Origin: Nannochloropsis oceanica
Taxonomy: Eukaryota > Sar > Eustigmatophyceae > Eustigmatales > Monodopsidaceae
Reading direction: 5' to 3'
Length of the DNA stretch: 64,000 nucleotides
Assembly (NCBI GenBank): GCA_004519485.1
Contig: CP038128.1
Coordinates: 1,071,001-1,135,000 of the forward strand
The position numbers and the translations under genes are program-made. This document shows positions 43,349 to 53,425 of this stretch, one piece after another. The notes below the pieces were generated by a model. That model had not been told where the DNA came from, did no database searches, and saw only the letters and a program-made list of their open reading frames with translations. The number at the start of each line of letters is the position of its first letter. Position 1 is the stretch's first letter.

Positions 43349-44144
43349 CCGCTCAATAAACCCGCCGCGTGGATGGATGCACAGAAGAGGGTATCAAGGA
43401 GTTGACATAACGTGTTGCACAACTCCTGTCCCCTTCGGGGGTTGTCGGGCTTGGATAAATACCAATTCCAACACGAGCCTCTGGAAGCGTCTTCACAACC
43501 GCTGTTGCCCCGGGGAGAGCCCCCTGCTCTTCGCGCATTGCCTTGCTGGTCTTCGCCTTTCATCGTCTACCATGCGCATGACAACACATTTCAACACGCA
43601 CAAACACAGGCCGGAACGCTGTCTCCAGCTCCTTGTTATTACCGAGCAGGACAAGACGCGACGGGACGGACTTCAAAAAGCCATATTCTACACTATCATC
43701 ATCCCGCATCATCAGTTGCTTTATTCCTCTTCCTCTCCTCGCCTTCCCTGTGACAACACAAAGGTATGTCTTTGTCTGTTTGTCTCGGAAATTTAAGTCA
43801 TCTCTACCCTGCTCTGTCTGCATTTTTGCCTTCGTCGAAGCTGCCCTTATCCGCCTGTCTATCGTCCGAAATCGTGATACCAAAATTTCCTCCATTGAGA
43901 GGATACTTAGCCTGTTATTCCTACTGGTGTGGTTGTTGTGTTGTTGTGTTGTGTGTTGTGGCCTTTTGTGGCCTGTGGCCGGCGGCTGCACAGTTTAGAA
44001 TACTTGGCATAACCTTGTCCTTGTATCATCCATGCACATTCGTTCATTTCGTAGCTTTTCGTTTTGTGTCCACCGATCAAGGGAGAAAGGGCCTCATCCT
44101 CACCTAAAACACCCATTACGCATATAGCACTACAAACCTTCACC
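43349..44144. promoter_or_regulatory. Divergent gap, CocE-like/RPB5
   Basis: 796 bp between divergent ATGs, with a GTT-rich stretch at about 43930-43970. A minus-strand frame at 43560-43991 shows no domain and was not accepted. Confidence 0.45.
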
Positions 44145-45274
44145 ATGAACGCCGACGCCCAAAACCAAGAGCTCATGCGGCTCTACCGCATCCGTAAGAC
44201 CGTCCTCAAGATGCTTGCCAAGCGCGGGTATAACGTGCTTGAACAAACTCTGGAAGCCACCTTCCAATCTTTCTCTGACGACGTTGCGCGGATCTCCCTT
44301 GAAAACAACAATTGTACGGCCCGGGAGGCGTGTACGATCAACGTTGGCAAGATTGACGATGCTTCCGATGTGGTGTTTGTCTTTTTTTCGGATGATGAGA
44401 AGGTAAGATGTGGAGAGAAGGAAGGGAAAAGTGGAGGGAGTTTATATACTTAATTAATCGTCTTCCTCCCCTAGTATTATTGTTTACACTTTCCAAATAA
44501 AGGTGGCTTAAGTATTCACTCACTGCTCCTCCTCCTCCCTTCTTCCCTCCCCATTCTTCCTTTATTTTTTGCATCAATCACAAGGGCCTAGGCACCAAGC
44601 CCATTCAGAAGTATGTCGAGCGCCTGTTGCAAGCCGGTTCGAATTGCGGTATCATCGTCTACCGGAATAATATAACGGCCATCGCCAAAAAGCTCCTGCA
44701 AGCGGGGGCAATCCCAGGGGTGAAGCTCGAGGTGTTCAAGGTGAGTTGAATAAAAGATGTATGTGCTTGTTAATTTTTCTCGCATTTTCGTGTTTCTTTC
44801 AAATTGTTCGCAGCGTGCGTCGGCTTTATGTACGCTCTCGCTCACTCACACAACCTTTCCCTTCTGTGGCAATCTGGTGTCCTTGTAGATATCACTGCGC
44901 ACACTATTATTCCTTAACACGGCATCCTCATGCCCGATCGCATTTCCAGAGCTCTTTGGTCACATTCTTATCAAATTACCCTCTCTCCTTCCTTCCCACC
45001 CATCCTCCCCTCCCCCCCTACCTCCCCTTCCCAGGAATCGGAGCTCCTGGTCGACATTACCGAGCACACCCTCGTTCCTGAACATGTCGTCCTTACACCC
45101 GACCAAAAAGCAGAGGTTTTGGGTCGGTACAAATTAAAGGAAAGTCAACTCCCCAAGATCCAATCAGCTGACCCGATTGCGCGTTATTATGGCTTACAGC
45201 GAGGGACGGTGGTGAAGATAATTCGATTGTCTGAGACAGCGGGAAGGTACATCACGTATCGGGTATGTGTATGA
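44145..45274 (+). CDS. POLR2E: RNA polymerase I/II/III shared subunit RPB5 (RPABC1)
   Basis: Subunit common to the three nuclear RNA polymerases. Three exons: 44145-44402, 44585-44740, 45035-45274 (217 residues), all phase 0; donors GTAAGA and GTGAGT. N-terminal jaw domain: [20 protein letters not shown], then FVFFSDDEK joined to [14 protein letters not shown] and [16 protein letters not shown]. The C-terminal assembly domain is highly conserved: [53 protein letters not shown] and [10 protein letters not shown]. Length equals the family norm (about 210). Confidence 0.97.
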
Positions 45275-45595
45275 GTGAATGAAAAAGAAGTAACGAGAAA
45301 ACATAAAAAAATTAGTTGGTGGAGCATTGTGGGGGGTTTTCGTTATTGTTGTTTCTTTGTAGCGTGTAACCAGCGGGTAGTTCGTGTAAAGGAAAACATA
45401 GACCACACGCATTTTATTGGCATTTCAGAGTCCCTTTTTATTCTTTATCAGATCATAATTTCCTTCCCCGTTAGTCCTGGCTGTTCATGTGGCGTCCTTT
45501 CTGTCCACAAAATCCGCACCAGAAGATGTACCAGCCTCTCTGCTTCTTTGTTCACATATTCAGTTTTTCTTAATTGTGGTAGATATTCTCTTTTT
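45275..45595. other. Tail-to-tail gap RPB5/TMEM222
   Basis: 321 bp between convergent stops, T-rich in places. No gene seen. Confidence 0.6.
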
Positions 45596-46129
45596 TTAAA
45601 AGCATTCAATGACCAGTATTACAGTAAGTCCCACCAGAAACGGCCCCCACGTTTTGGCCACCGCCATCGGACTGACCCACCGCCCAGCGAAAAACATATA
45701 GAAACATAGTACCACCATATTCCACCTTCTCCATCCTTTATACTGAAAATTGTTGAAAGCGCAAGCGCAATGTGAATGGCAATTATCGCAAAAAAGGTTG
45801 TGTGTCCGACAGGCATACGTAGCATTTGCCTCAGCGACGGCAAGATCGTAGTCTGATGCTTTGCTTGGGGCCACGTCCAGCTGAATATAACGCGTGGGTG
45901 GACCAAAGGCCAGTTTGTGCTTGCCTATGGAATAAGGCCCCGCAAAATCCCACATGATACCATCAGTGGTGGCAATACCCATATGGCCAATAAAGGGGAG
46001 GAACCACGTTAAGACGGGCAAGGGCGACCACACAAGGCAGTGTGGAAAGATGTCACGGGCGGGATCAACGGGAGTGGAAAGAGGAGGCGGAGCTGAGTTG
46101 GAGTCATCGTCCAAGGTCGTGACATTCAT
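45596..46129 (-). CDS. TMEM222: TMEM222/RTE1-like membrane protein
   Basis: Small membrane protein of the family that includes animal TMEM222 and plant REVERSION-TO-ETHYLENE SENSITIVITY1 (Golgi/ER; acts on receptor folding in plants). 177 residues, one exon. Matches the family along its length: FPHCLVWSPLPVLTWFLPFI, GHMGIATTDGIMWDFAGPY, KLAFGPPTRYIQLD, THNLFCDNCHSHCACAFNN with its conserved Cys and His, RRWNMVVLCFYMFFAGRWV, and a C-terminal hydrophobic segment FLVGLTVILVIECF. Two to three membrane segments. Confidence 0.93.
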   Translation of the reverse strand: MNVTTLDDDSNSAPPPLSTPVDPARDIFPHCLVWSPLPVLTWFLPFIGHMGIATTDGIMWDFAGPYSIGKHKLAFGPPTRYIQLDVAPSKASDYDLAVAEANATYACRTHNLFCDNCHSHCACAFNNFQYKGWRRWNMVVLCFYMFFAGRWVSPMAVAKTWGPFLVGLTVILVIECF

Positions 46130-46499
46130 TTGCAGCCGTTAGCTTGTCTTACAGCGGCGGTGAGTGCTTGCTCGGTTGGAGTCGAGATGGGGCTCACGAT
46201 CAGCAGCGAGGGTAGTGGGAGGTTGGAGAGTACTGATGCCCCTTGGCTTAAAGCGGTTGGTGCCTGGCGCTGGTCCTGCGGCTAGCATCCGCCCCGTGAG
46301 GGTTGTGTATCAAGATCATGTATGTGGTGTGCGTGAGAGGGTTCGTGGGTGCCATAGACTTGGCATGGACTCGAAGCGTATCAGTATCGCCAACAGGTGA
46401 CGCGCCCCGACGTTGCCGTTCCTTCTTCATTCTCTCACTCACTCGCTCTATGATCAGGCAACCAACACCCACGTACCAGACCGACACGTCTAGAGAAAA
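46130..46499. promoter_or_regulatory. Shared divergent promoter region, TMEM222/SDR
   Basis: 370 bp between divergent ATGs with no supported coding frame. Confidence 0.5.
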
Positions 46500-47888
46500 A
46501 TGCCAGCCTGGCCGCCACCGCGCGCCCGGCTGATACCTCCTGTCATCTTGTTCTTCCTTTTCTCTACCCTGCCGCTCCTACTCCTTTTTGTCTCTGCCAG
46601 TGAAGGAGCCGCCTCAACCCCAACAAAGAAGGACGTGCTGGTACTTGGGGGAAATGGGTTCCTTGGCGTGTATGCTGTTCAGGCCCTGGCGCATTCAGGG
46701 CACTATACCATCGCCATTGCCAATCGCAACACGAGTTATTTCGACTCTGCCGAGCGCTTGGCGGCGACCGGTGTGATTTCACTTCATTGGGACAGACGCC
46801 ACACGCCCTTTGGCGAAGCGCCCGAGATTCAAGCCTACTTCGCTACTCGACCGCTTTTACATGCCATAATCGATTTTTCGTGCTATACTGGCGCGGCGGC
46901 CCATGATGTCGCGACCTATCTGCTGGAAGCGGACGTGCAGGTGGAGTGGTACGTTTATATAAGCAGCGACTCCATCTACGAAGTGGGTTCGCCCAAGGCT
47001 CATCCTGAGAAGCCCACGGAGGAGGGGATCGACGACCACCGTCCTTCTTCACTTCAAGACCAGGCTCAGCTCAATGCTTGCGATGCCTACGCCCATGGCA
47101 AGCTAGAGGCCGAAGAGGTGCTGCAGGCACTGCAGCCCGCCTCCAGCTGGTCCTACGTCTTTCTGCGCATTCCCGATGTGGTAGGCCCCCGAGACACCTC
47201 CTACCGATGGTGGTTCTATCAGATTCTGCTCAAGCTTCAATCGAGGACGCAAGTGCCCTTGCCTTATGTGCAAGAAGATCGGGACGGGCGCCAGATGAGT
47301 TTGGTGTATGTCAAGGACGTGGCGCGGGCTATTTTACAGGTGCTCGCGAATGGTGATGAACACGACAGCAATATGAGCAAGCGCAAAGCCTCGGTCAAGA
47401 ACACGGCTCTCAATCTGGCCCATGACGAAACTTGGACTTTCCCGCAAATCATGGAGTGCATCGCGCAAGAAGTAGCCGAGAACATGTCGGCTTCACCACA
47501 GCCACCACAACTACGGTTCCCCCTGCTATTTGCCCTAAATCGGACGACTGACTTCCCTAGTGTTAAAAGGGGTCCTATCTCAACCTTGCGGGCCCGCACG
47601 CTGCTGGGATGGGAACCAACCCCTTGGTTGGAGATATTGCACAAGACGGTGGAGTACTTCGAGTCAGAAGCCGTATGGCAGGACGCGCGCTTCGTCAAGG
47701 AGAGAGAGGGAGTCCTGCGAATGGCACTCCAGCAAGTGGCAAAATATGATAAGCAGGAAGAGTTTCTTAGCGCGATTCGCGATGTATACGAGTTGGATGT
47801 ATCTATGTTGGACATACGCAATGCAGGGTGGAAGGCTGACGTCATTGTGGAGGATGCAATATGGACAGCGACGCACTCGGAGCTTTAA
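46500..47888 (+). CDS. Extended short-chain dehydrogenase/reductase, secretory
   Basis: NAD(P)-dependent epimerase/dehydratase fold. 462 residues, no intron. The N-terminus has a signal peptide or anchor (PPVILFFLFSTLPLLLLFVSA), so it enters the secretory route (or plastid envelope). Rossmann glycine motif GGNGFLGVYAVQAL; IIDFSCYTGAAAHDV; the active-site pair Y-A-H-G-K (Y..xK of SDRs) preceded by VYISSDSIYEVGSP; LRIPDVVGPRDTSYRWW and MSLVYVKDVARAI are typical of extended SDRs, close in layout to the CSP41/isoflavone-reductase-like group. The C-terminal 80 residues are extra, helical and unplaced. The substrate is unknown. An AATAAA sits at 47999-48004, 111 bp past the stop. Confidence 0.8.
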   Translation: MPAWPPPRARLIPPVILFFLFSTLPLLLLFVSASEGAASTPTKKDVLVLGGNGFLGVYAVQALAHSGHYTIAIANRNTSYFDSAERLAATGVISLHWDRRHTPFGEAPEIQAYFATRPLLHAIIDFSCYTGAAAHDVATYLLEADVQVEWYVYISSDSIYEVGSPKAHPEKPTEEGIDDHRPSSLQDQAQLNACDAYAHGKLEAEEVLQALQPASSWSYVFLRIPDVVGPRDTSYRWWFYQILLKLQSRTQVPLPYVQEDRDGRQMSLVYVKDVARAILQVLANGDEHDSNMSKRKASVKNTALNLAHDETWTFPQIMECIAQEVAENMSASPQPPQLRFPLLFALNRTTDFPSVKRGPISTLRARTLLGWEPTPWLEILHKTVEYFESEAVWQDARFVKEREGVLRMALQQVAKYDKQEEFLSAIRDVYELDVSMLDIRNAGWKADVIVEDAIWTATHSEL

Positions 47889-48180
47889 GCGACCAGAACG
47901 AAAATTGAGAGAAATGTATCACAATATATACCATCTGGCATAAGGTCCTGGTACCGATTACTTTAGTGTATGAGTATAAAGGCTTTGGAGGGAACCCTAA
48001 TAAAAACGGGCTCGCACTTTGATCGTCCCTATTCCATGTGTTCTTCACTATGTTTCATTTAAGTAAAATATACTATTTTCAATCATCTTGTGTTTCTCTT
48101 CATGGGCCCTAGATTGGTTGTCCTTGTTTCCATCGCGCTATACCTTTCACTTACTCTTAATTACTGTGTGACCCTAATAA

Positions 48181-49709
48181 TTAACGGGGGCCGTAGCCGA
48201 ATCCAAACTGCCCGTTCCTTGTCACATCCCGGATACGATCCCCTTGGCTTTGCTCGGGCAAAGGCAACGGCCATCCGTCACCCGGAACATCGTTGACTGT
48301 TATGATTATTTCGGCTTCGTAGGGAAACTCGTATGTGCCGAAGACAAAGAAAAAGAGGTCTCTGAAATAGCTTACGTCCCCCAGCGAGTGATGATCTCCG
48401 ATGGGTACTCCGCCGGATGTAATGGTAAAACCGCCGCGGGCAGCAAAAAGTGCTCGCCATCGGTACCGCAAATTCTCAGAACTAAGCCAAAACTGAATAG
48501 TGTCGGAGGTGCGCGGCGCTACGGGTACAGAGAGCTGCCAATTGCGGGTCTCGACGTAGGACTTTACGATAAGGATTTCGTAAAAGTTGGTGTAGGCCAC
48601 CGAGAAGGCGTTTTGAAACTCTTTGAGCTCGCTGATGGATAGTGTCAAGTCCCTCGGCAGCGGCTCGGCCTCGGTCTTCTCATTGACATGCTTGTGCCTT
48701 TTGAAGAGTCTTTTGCGATTCTTATTGTCTTCATCATCGTGCCATTTCTGCTTCTCTTGCCGTTTGGCCGGCGGCGGGACTCGAAAGAGTGCGGACTGCT
48801 CGGGGTTAGTATTGACGCGGTGTGTCACAACATCACTTATCGTATACCCCCAATTTGCTCGAAATTGTCGTGAGAGAGTTAGCCCTTGACCGTAAGCAAA
48901 TGTGCAGGTGGCCGTCTCGGTAGGTGACTGGTTCTCACAGCGCACGCGGCCGTTTGGCAAGGGAATACGCGGGGCGGCAAAGGTACTCTGATCAAAAAAT
49001 AATAATGCCTCTTGCTCTAAATAGACCAAGTCGTCAGCGCCAAAGCCTGACATGGGTCTCCGCCAGCACCGAAAGGATTCCGTATGAGGAGTTTGGTCAT
49101 ACACAGCGATTGAACACTCTTTCACACCTGGTTGGTCTAATTCCCGGCTCCTGGCCAAAATGTTGATGCGAAGATAGCGCCATGCAATGGGACGAATGGG
49201 ACGGGAAGAATAGAAACAGGCGATTCCATCCACACCAAAGACATTGTTGACCCAGGGATGGGGGTCTGACGGCGGCGTCAAGACATTTGGCTGGGGGCCA
49301 GGTTGTGATTGATCGGCTTTGTTATAGTGTTTACGGAACGGGTGTGCCTGCTGGCTAACGTCCACCACTGGCGGTAAAAAGCGGACCACGAGACCTCCCT
49401 CCTGCTCATCGTAAAATAAACCCGCGCCGTGTGGTGTCAAGAGAGCCACGGCTCCACTGTCACCATGCATGACTATAGTCCACAAACACCAGGCGGGATC
49501 GCGATTCCAGGATAAAAACAGGCGATTCTGGTCATTAACACAGAGGTATTCATTGGTGTTAATGTTTTTTAGAAAGGCGTCATAGCAGTCGTGGCACCAT
49601 GGGTAAGCGCAGGATGTCGGGCCCTGATCTGCGTTGACGTTGGGATTTGTTGAGGGGTCAGAGTTGTTACGGTGGCTGCCATTACCGTTGTCGTTGTTGT
49701 TGTTGTTGC

Positions 49710-49758
<49 letters not shown>

Positions 49759-49786
49759 GCTGTTGCTGTTGTTGTTGTTGTGGTGG

Positions 49787-49830
<44 letters not shown>

Positions 49831-50522
49831 GCCGCCATCATTTGGCTCGACTACCTCGATGGCCCACTGTTCGTCTTCATAAGGGCGGATCGCGGGGTAA
49901 GTAGCAGCACGAGGCTTCTTGCACACAAAGCAGCTTGCGCGCTCCTCGTTATCGCAGGACTTAGCTTCCCAGGAACCGTCTCGGGCCATTTGAGCACACG
50001 TGATAATACTAACGTGAGCCGTTGGTTCGAGTGGGGTCTTGGCAGTGATGGGTTCAAGCGCGGGCTGTGGTGACGGTGAAGGTGAGTGCTGCCAGTTTTC
50101 GTAGTATGACCAATCGTATTCCTCTCCGTTCAGCAGATTATTCAGGCCAATATATCCTGGTAAAAAGCCATTGTTAAAGGTCATGCTGTCTTGAAACTGC
50201 GCGAGAACCCATTCGTTCTCCTCCTTGGAATCAATGACTACCAAGCGCCCCCCCAAGGAACCACACATTTTTTGAGCACCCACCCAAGACATATTTTGCA
50301 TCACTTCCCGGCGGTAGCAAGAGCAGCCGAATTGTAAGTAAAAACCATTATTATCCGTACTTGCGGGGTGATCGCTGCCATCGCCATGGCCTATGAGCGG
50401 GGGAGAAGGACAGGAACAAGATGCGTCGTTCGATCCTACCTCACACAGCACCGCACGGGACTTGATCGCAAAGCAGGACGGTGCCACCACGGTCCACGTA
50501 CCGTCCTCTGTCATCTCGAAAC

Positions 50523-50566
<44 letters not shown>

Positions 50567-52953
50567 GCATCACTCTTATTGCCGGACAGTGTGGATGTCA
50601 TGTAAGGACTGCTGTTGGATCCCGCGAACCAATTATCCACGCCGTCATGCTCGCTGTGCATGTACGTGGCATCTATGTTCCAGTAGGTATCCCTGATCCA
50701 GCCTTCCAGGCCGAAGGTATCACGATTGTCACGATGACGCATCAGAAACTCGCTTGGACGGCGCCGATGATATCCGATATAACCGCCCCTTTTCCCCATA
50801 AGAGAGTGCACGAAGGCGTTATCTGCAGCAGAATCGAGCGAAACCAAGTGCCCGCCCAATTTTTTCTGACAGTGCGCCCACGCATCCCACCAGGATACGC
50901 TGTGTAAGCGACGGCGAATGTAGCATGAGTCGCTGAAACGTAGCCAGCCGTCTGGACAGCCCAAATGTGTGAGCCATCCCTTCTTCTGACAGATAAAGGA
51001 TGTAGCATTTTGAGGCACATGAAAACAATCAACAGCCGTCCAATTACCCGTCCCATCCATCCACCCGCAATCTTTGAGGAGACGCTGATAGAACCCTAAG
51101 CTCTGCACATAGCCCGTTGTAGGATCTGTGTGCCCGTAAAATCCCACGATAGGGTGGTGCCAACGCATGCCCTCTAGCCAAAGATCCTTGGTGAATACGT
51201 CAGGTCGGTCATGTAACAGGTTGCCAAACGGTCCGTGCAGCCGGATACTGTCCACATTTTGGCCGAGAGCCAAGGTATAGAATCCGAGGCTGCGCAATCC
51301 CAGCACCCCAAAAACGGCCTTGATGCCTACGAGCCGCTCCTCGGGCGGCAGCTCCACTGTAACTTCCCGAGCAGACGATGACACATGCGACAGTGGCACG
51401 TGAGTAGGGTCGCCGGCGGCAGCAGGACGGATAGAACGAAAACCAAATTTGTCGTAACTTAAATGTATGCGATGAACCCCTTGATCTTCCGTTTTAGCGT
51501 CTTCCATTCCTGCCATCTCATCGAAAAAGTTACGCTCGCTGCTACTATTGGTGCCCTTGTCCTCGTTAATGGTACTAAGTTGATGCTGTACATCGTAAAA
51601 CCGACCAACCCACGCTGTTTTGACAACGTCATTCTCTTTAATACTGAAAGAGGACAATGGCGACAGCATTGCGGCGTTTGGCTTTGTCGAGTTTGCCCAC
51701 TGGTGAAATTTTGCTCCGCGGTCCCAGAAGGCCCTTTTATGGTGGCGGCGCTTTCTCGCTTGGGAATTTCCTTGGTTGAAATCTTGTACACTACCGTTGT
51801 GTGCGATGTGTGTTGGCAGTGGCGAAGGCAAGAGCGCAGTCTGATCCCGAAAGGAGAAACTGCCAGCATTGCTCAGTCGGCTCCAAAGATCCACCGCTGA
51901 TTTCGCGAGCTGTTTCTGCTGAGAGGCTTCATTCAGGAGTGCTAATCGCCGAACCGGTCCTGGCCCTTCATCGACGACCACTATCTGCTGCTTTATTCCC
52001 ATCCAGCCTTGGCAGCCACTGTGCAGATTTTGAACAAAATTGTTTTCGCCCTCCGAGGTAATTGTTACCAACTCAGCGTTCCCGGCGTGGCACTTGGCGC
52101 AGGCTTCGTTGTAGGTGGAAGGTTCCGCCCAATGTTGCCGATAGCACCAGCAATCATGGAGTGTCCAGCCCACTGGGCAGCCATTGCCCACGCTGAGGAA
52201 CAAGGGTGGGGCATCAGGCTCCATCCAAGCTTTGCCGCGATGAAGATGGCGGCCGTGCTCGCCATCGCTGTCTGCATCATCGTGCTTGGTGGGATCATTG
52301 TCTCGATTGACAGGCGACGGACCGAGGCGTAGCGCAACGTTGTCGCAGAAACCATCTCCCTCAATCTTTTCTCGAAAGGTTGGACTATTAAAACGGTAGT
52401 CGTGGGAAAGCTGGCGCAAAAGCTGCTTCAAAATATCCATTTCTCCGCTCCAGCTCACGGTAAAGAAGCGCTCGTCCCGGCTTCCGCAGCAGGTGAAAGC
52501 AAAGCATGAAGCCTTATCCGGATTACAAGGAAGATCGCATTGCCCCGTATCCACGCGACGAAAAACAGATGGGTAGTCGTTTCCGCAGAAGCAGCTGTCT
52601 GAGAGCCCCGTGGCCGATAAAGCATACCCGTGATCCGTACAAATTGCCTGGCATCGCTTATTGCTGAGGTTCTCACGCCCCAGCTCCACCGCAAACTCCG
52701 AATCGAAGCGGTCGAAACAGCCCTCTACTTTTTCTGTCAGGCCACCTATGGGGCGCTGCCCGAAGGCGCGTTCCCGCCCACCGCCCATCATGCTCTCGGA
52801 TTCCCCAGGCCAGCCCCCCTGTCGGCCGGCACCGCCTGCGCCCGCACCTATTTCTGGCGACATTTGAGGAAATGCTTGTGCAGCAATATGGATATCGGCT
52901 GATATCCATGCGACTATGGCCAGCAGCAATAAGTCGAGGTACACGACCGTCAT
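48181..52953 (-). CDS. Secreted WSC / multi-C-type-lectin / jacalin-like giant
   Basis: 1590-residue secreted protein in one uninterrupted frame. ATG 52953 gives a signal peptide (TVVYLDLLLLAIVAWISA); an earlier in-frame ATG at 53067 exists. Domains: WSC about 77-168 (8+ Cys, GCFDRFD..CQAICTDHGYALSATG..CFCGND); C-type lectin-like domain (CTLD) 1 about 257-658, with GCPVGWTLHDCWCYRQHW and CQGWMGI in front and GNWTAVDCF..FICQKK behind; between them a linker and a jacalin-like unit (about 530-625: ERLVGIKAVFG, LRSLGFYTL, LHGPFGN, PIVGFYGHTD, VQSLGFY); CTLD2 about 665-840, containing a polyGln run; CTLD3 about 872-1013; a polyAsn region about 1043-1095; then a C-terminal region of over 400 residues starting YPWCHDCYDAFLKN, shared with the neighbour and not assigned. 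No C-terminal membrane segment. Likely cell-surface or wall carbohydrate binding. Confidence 0.85.
49693..49831 (-). repeat. GTT/AAC microsatellite coding polyAsn
   Basis: Nearly pure trinucleotide tract that codes about 45 Asn with a few Ser, His and Asp interruptions in the minus-strand lectin gene. It separates CTLD3 from the C-terminal region and is absent from the shorter paralog. Confidence 0.95.
50523..50566 (-). repeat. CTG/CAG microsatellite coding polyGln
   Basis: About 15 CAG codons in the minus strand specify a Gln run inside the loop region of CTLD2, just before its penultimate Cys. Absent from the paralog. Confidence 0.95.
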
Positions 52954-53425
52954 CAAATAGCGCGCCGCGCGGAGTGGGCAAGACGCATACAGCAGGGTGA
53001 AGCAATGATGGAGAGGAAGACACACTCGCCTGTTGTGCTGGGTGTATGGCAGAATTAAGACCACCATATCCGAGCTATGTAAATATTTACTTATGATGTG
53101 CGGGTATTCCCAGGCTATTTGCTGATGGAGATGTCGTGTTTTCGAGCTTCCTGACCTCCTCAAGATGGCCCTCTTAACGGCAGCAGAAGCCGTAACGGCG
53201 CATTTTCCTCCTCCACAGCAGCTCGATTTGCGTCTCCACGCGCGTGCTTGATTGAGGACCTAGAGCCTCTGTAAGATGACCTGCCGATCCCTTGCCTATA
53301 CAAAGCACAACAACCCCCACCCCCGGACACAGCCTCGACCAACCTCCTGCTTCCATGCCCGACGCCGGGGGCCACAGTCCCTGCGCACATGCTTTCAGGT
53401 CTATGCCGGCTTGGAGGGCGCCTAA
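52954..53425. promoter_or_regulatory. Shared divergent promoter region of the lectin paralogs
   Basis: 472 bp between the ATGs of the two paralogs. CTATACAAAG at about 53296 is a weak TATA-like candidate on the plus strand. The arrangement suggests joint control; inferred. Confidence 0.5.

Noticed and set aside
43560-43991. A 143-codon minus-strand frame upstream of RPB5
   Set aside because: It lies in a divergent promoter gap, shows no domain or transmembrane pattern, and its composition resembles non-coding DNA.
44630-44650. tRNA B-box-like ggttcgaat
   Set aside because: It lies inside RPB5 exon 2 and has no matching A box or cloverleaf around it.
49693-49831. CRISPR-like array
   Set aside because: The repeats are pure trinucleotides without spacers, inside a eukaryotic coding sequence.
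48181-50100. Long plus-strand frames of poly-Leu, poly-Cys or poly-Val at the repeat tracts
   Set aside because: They are the other readings of the CAG and AAC repeats that code Gln and Asn in the minus-strand lectin gene.
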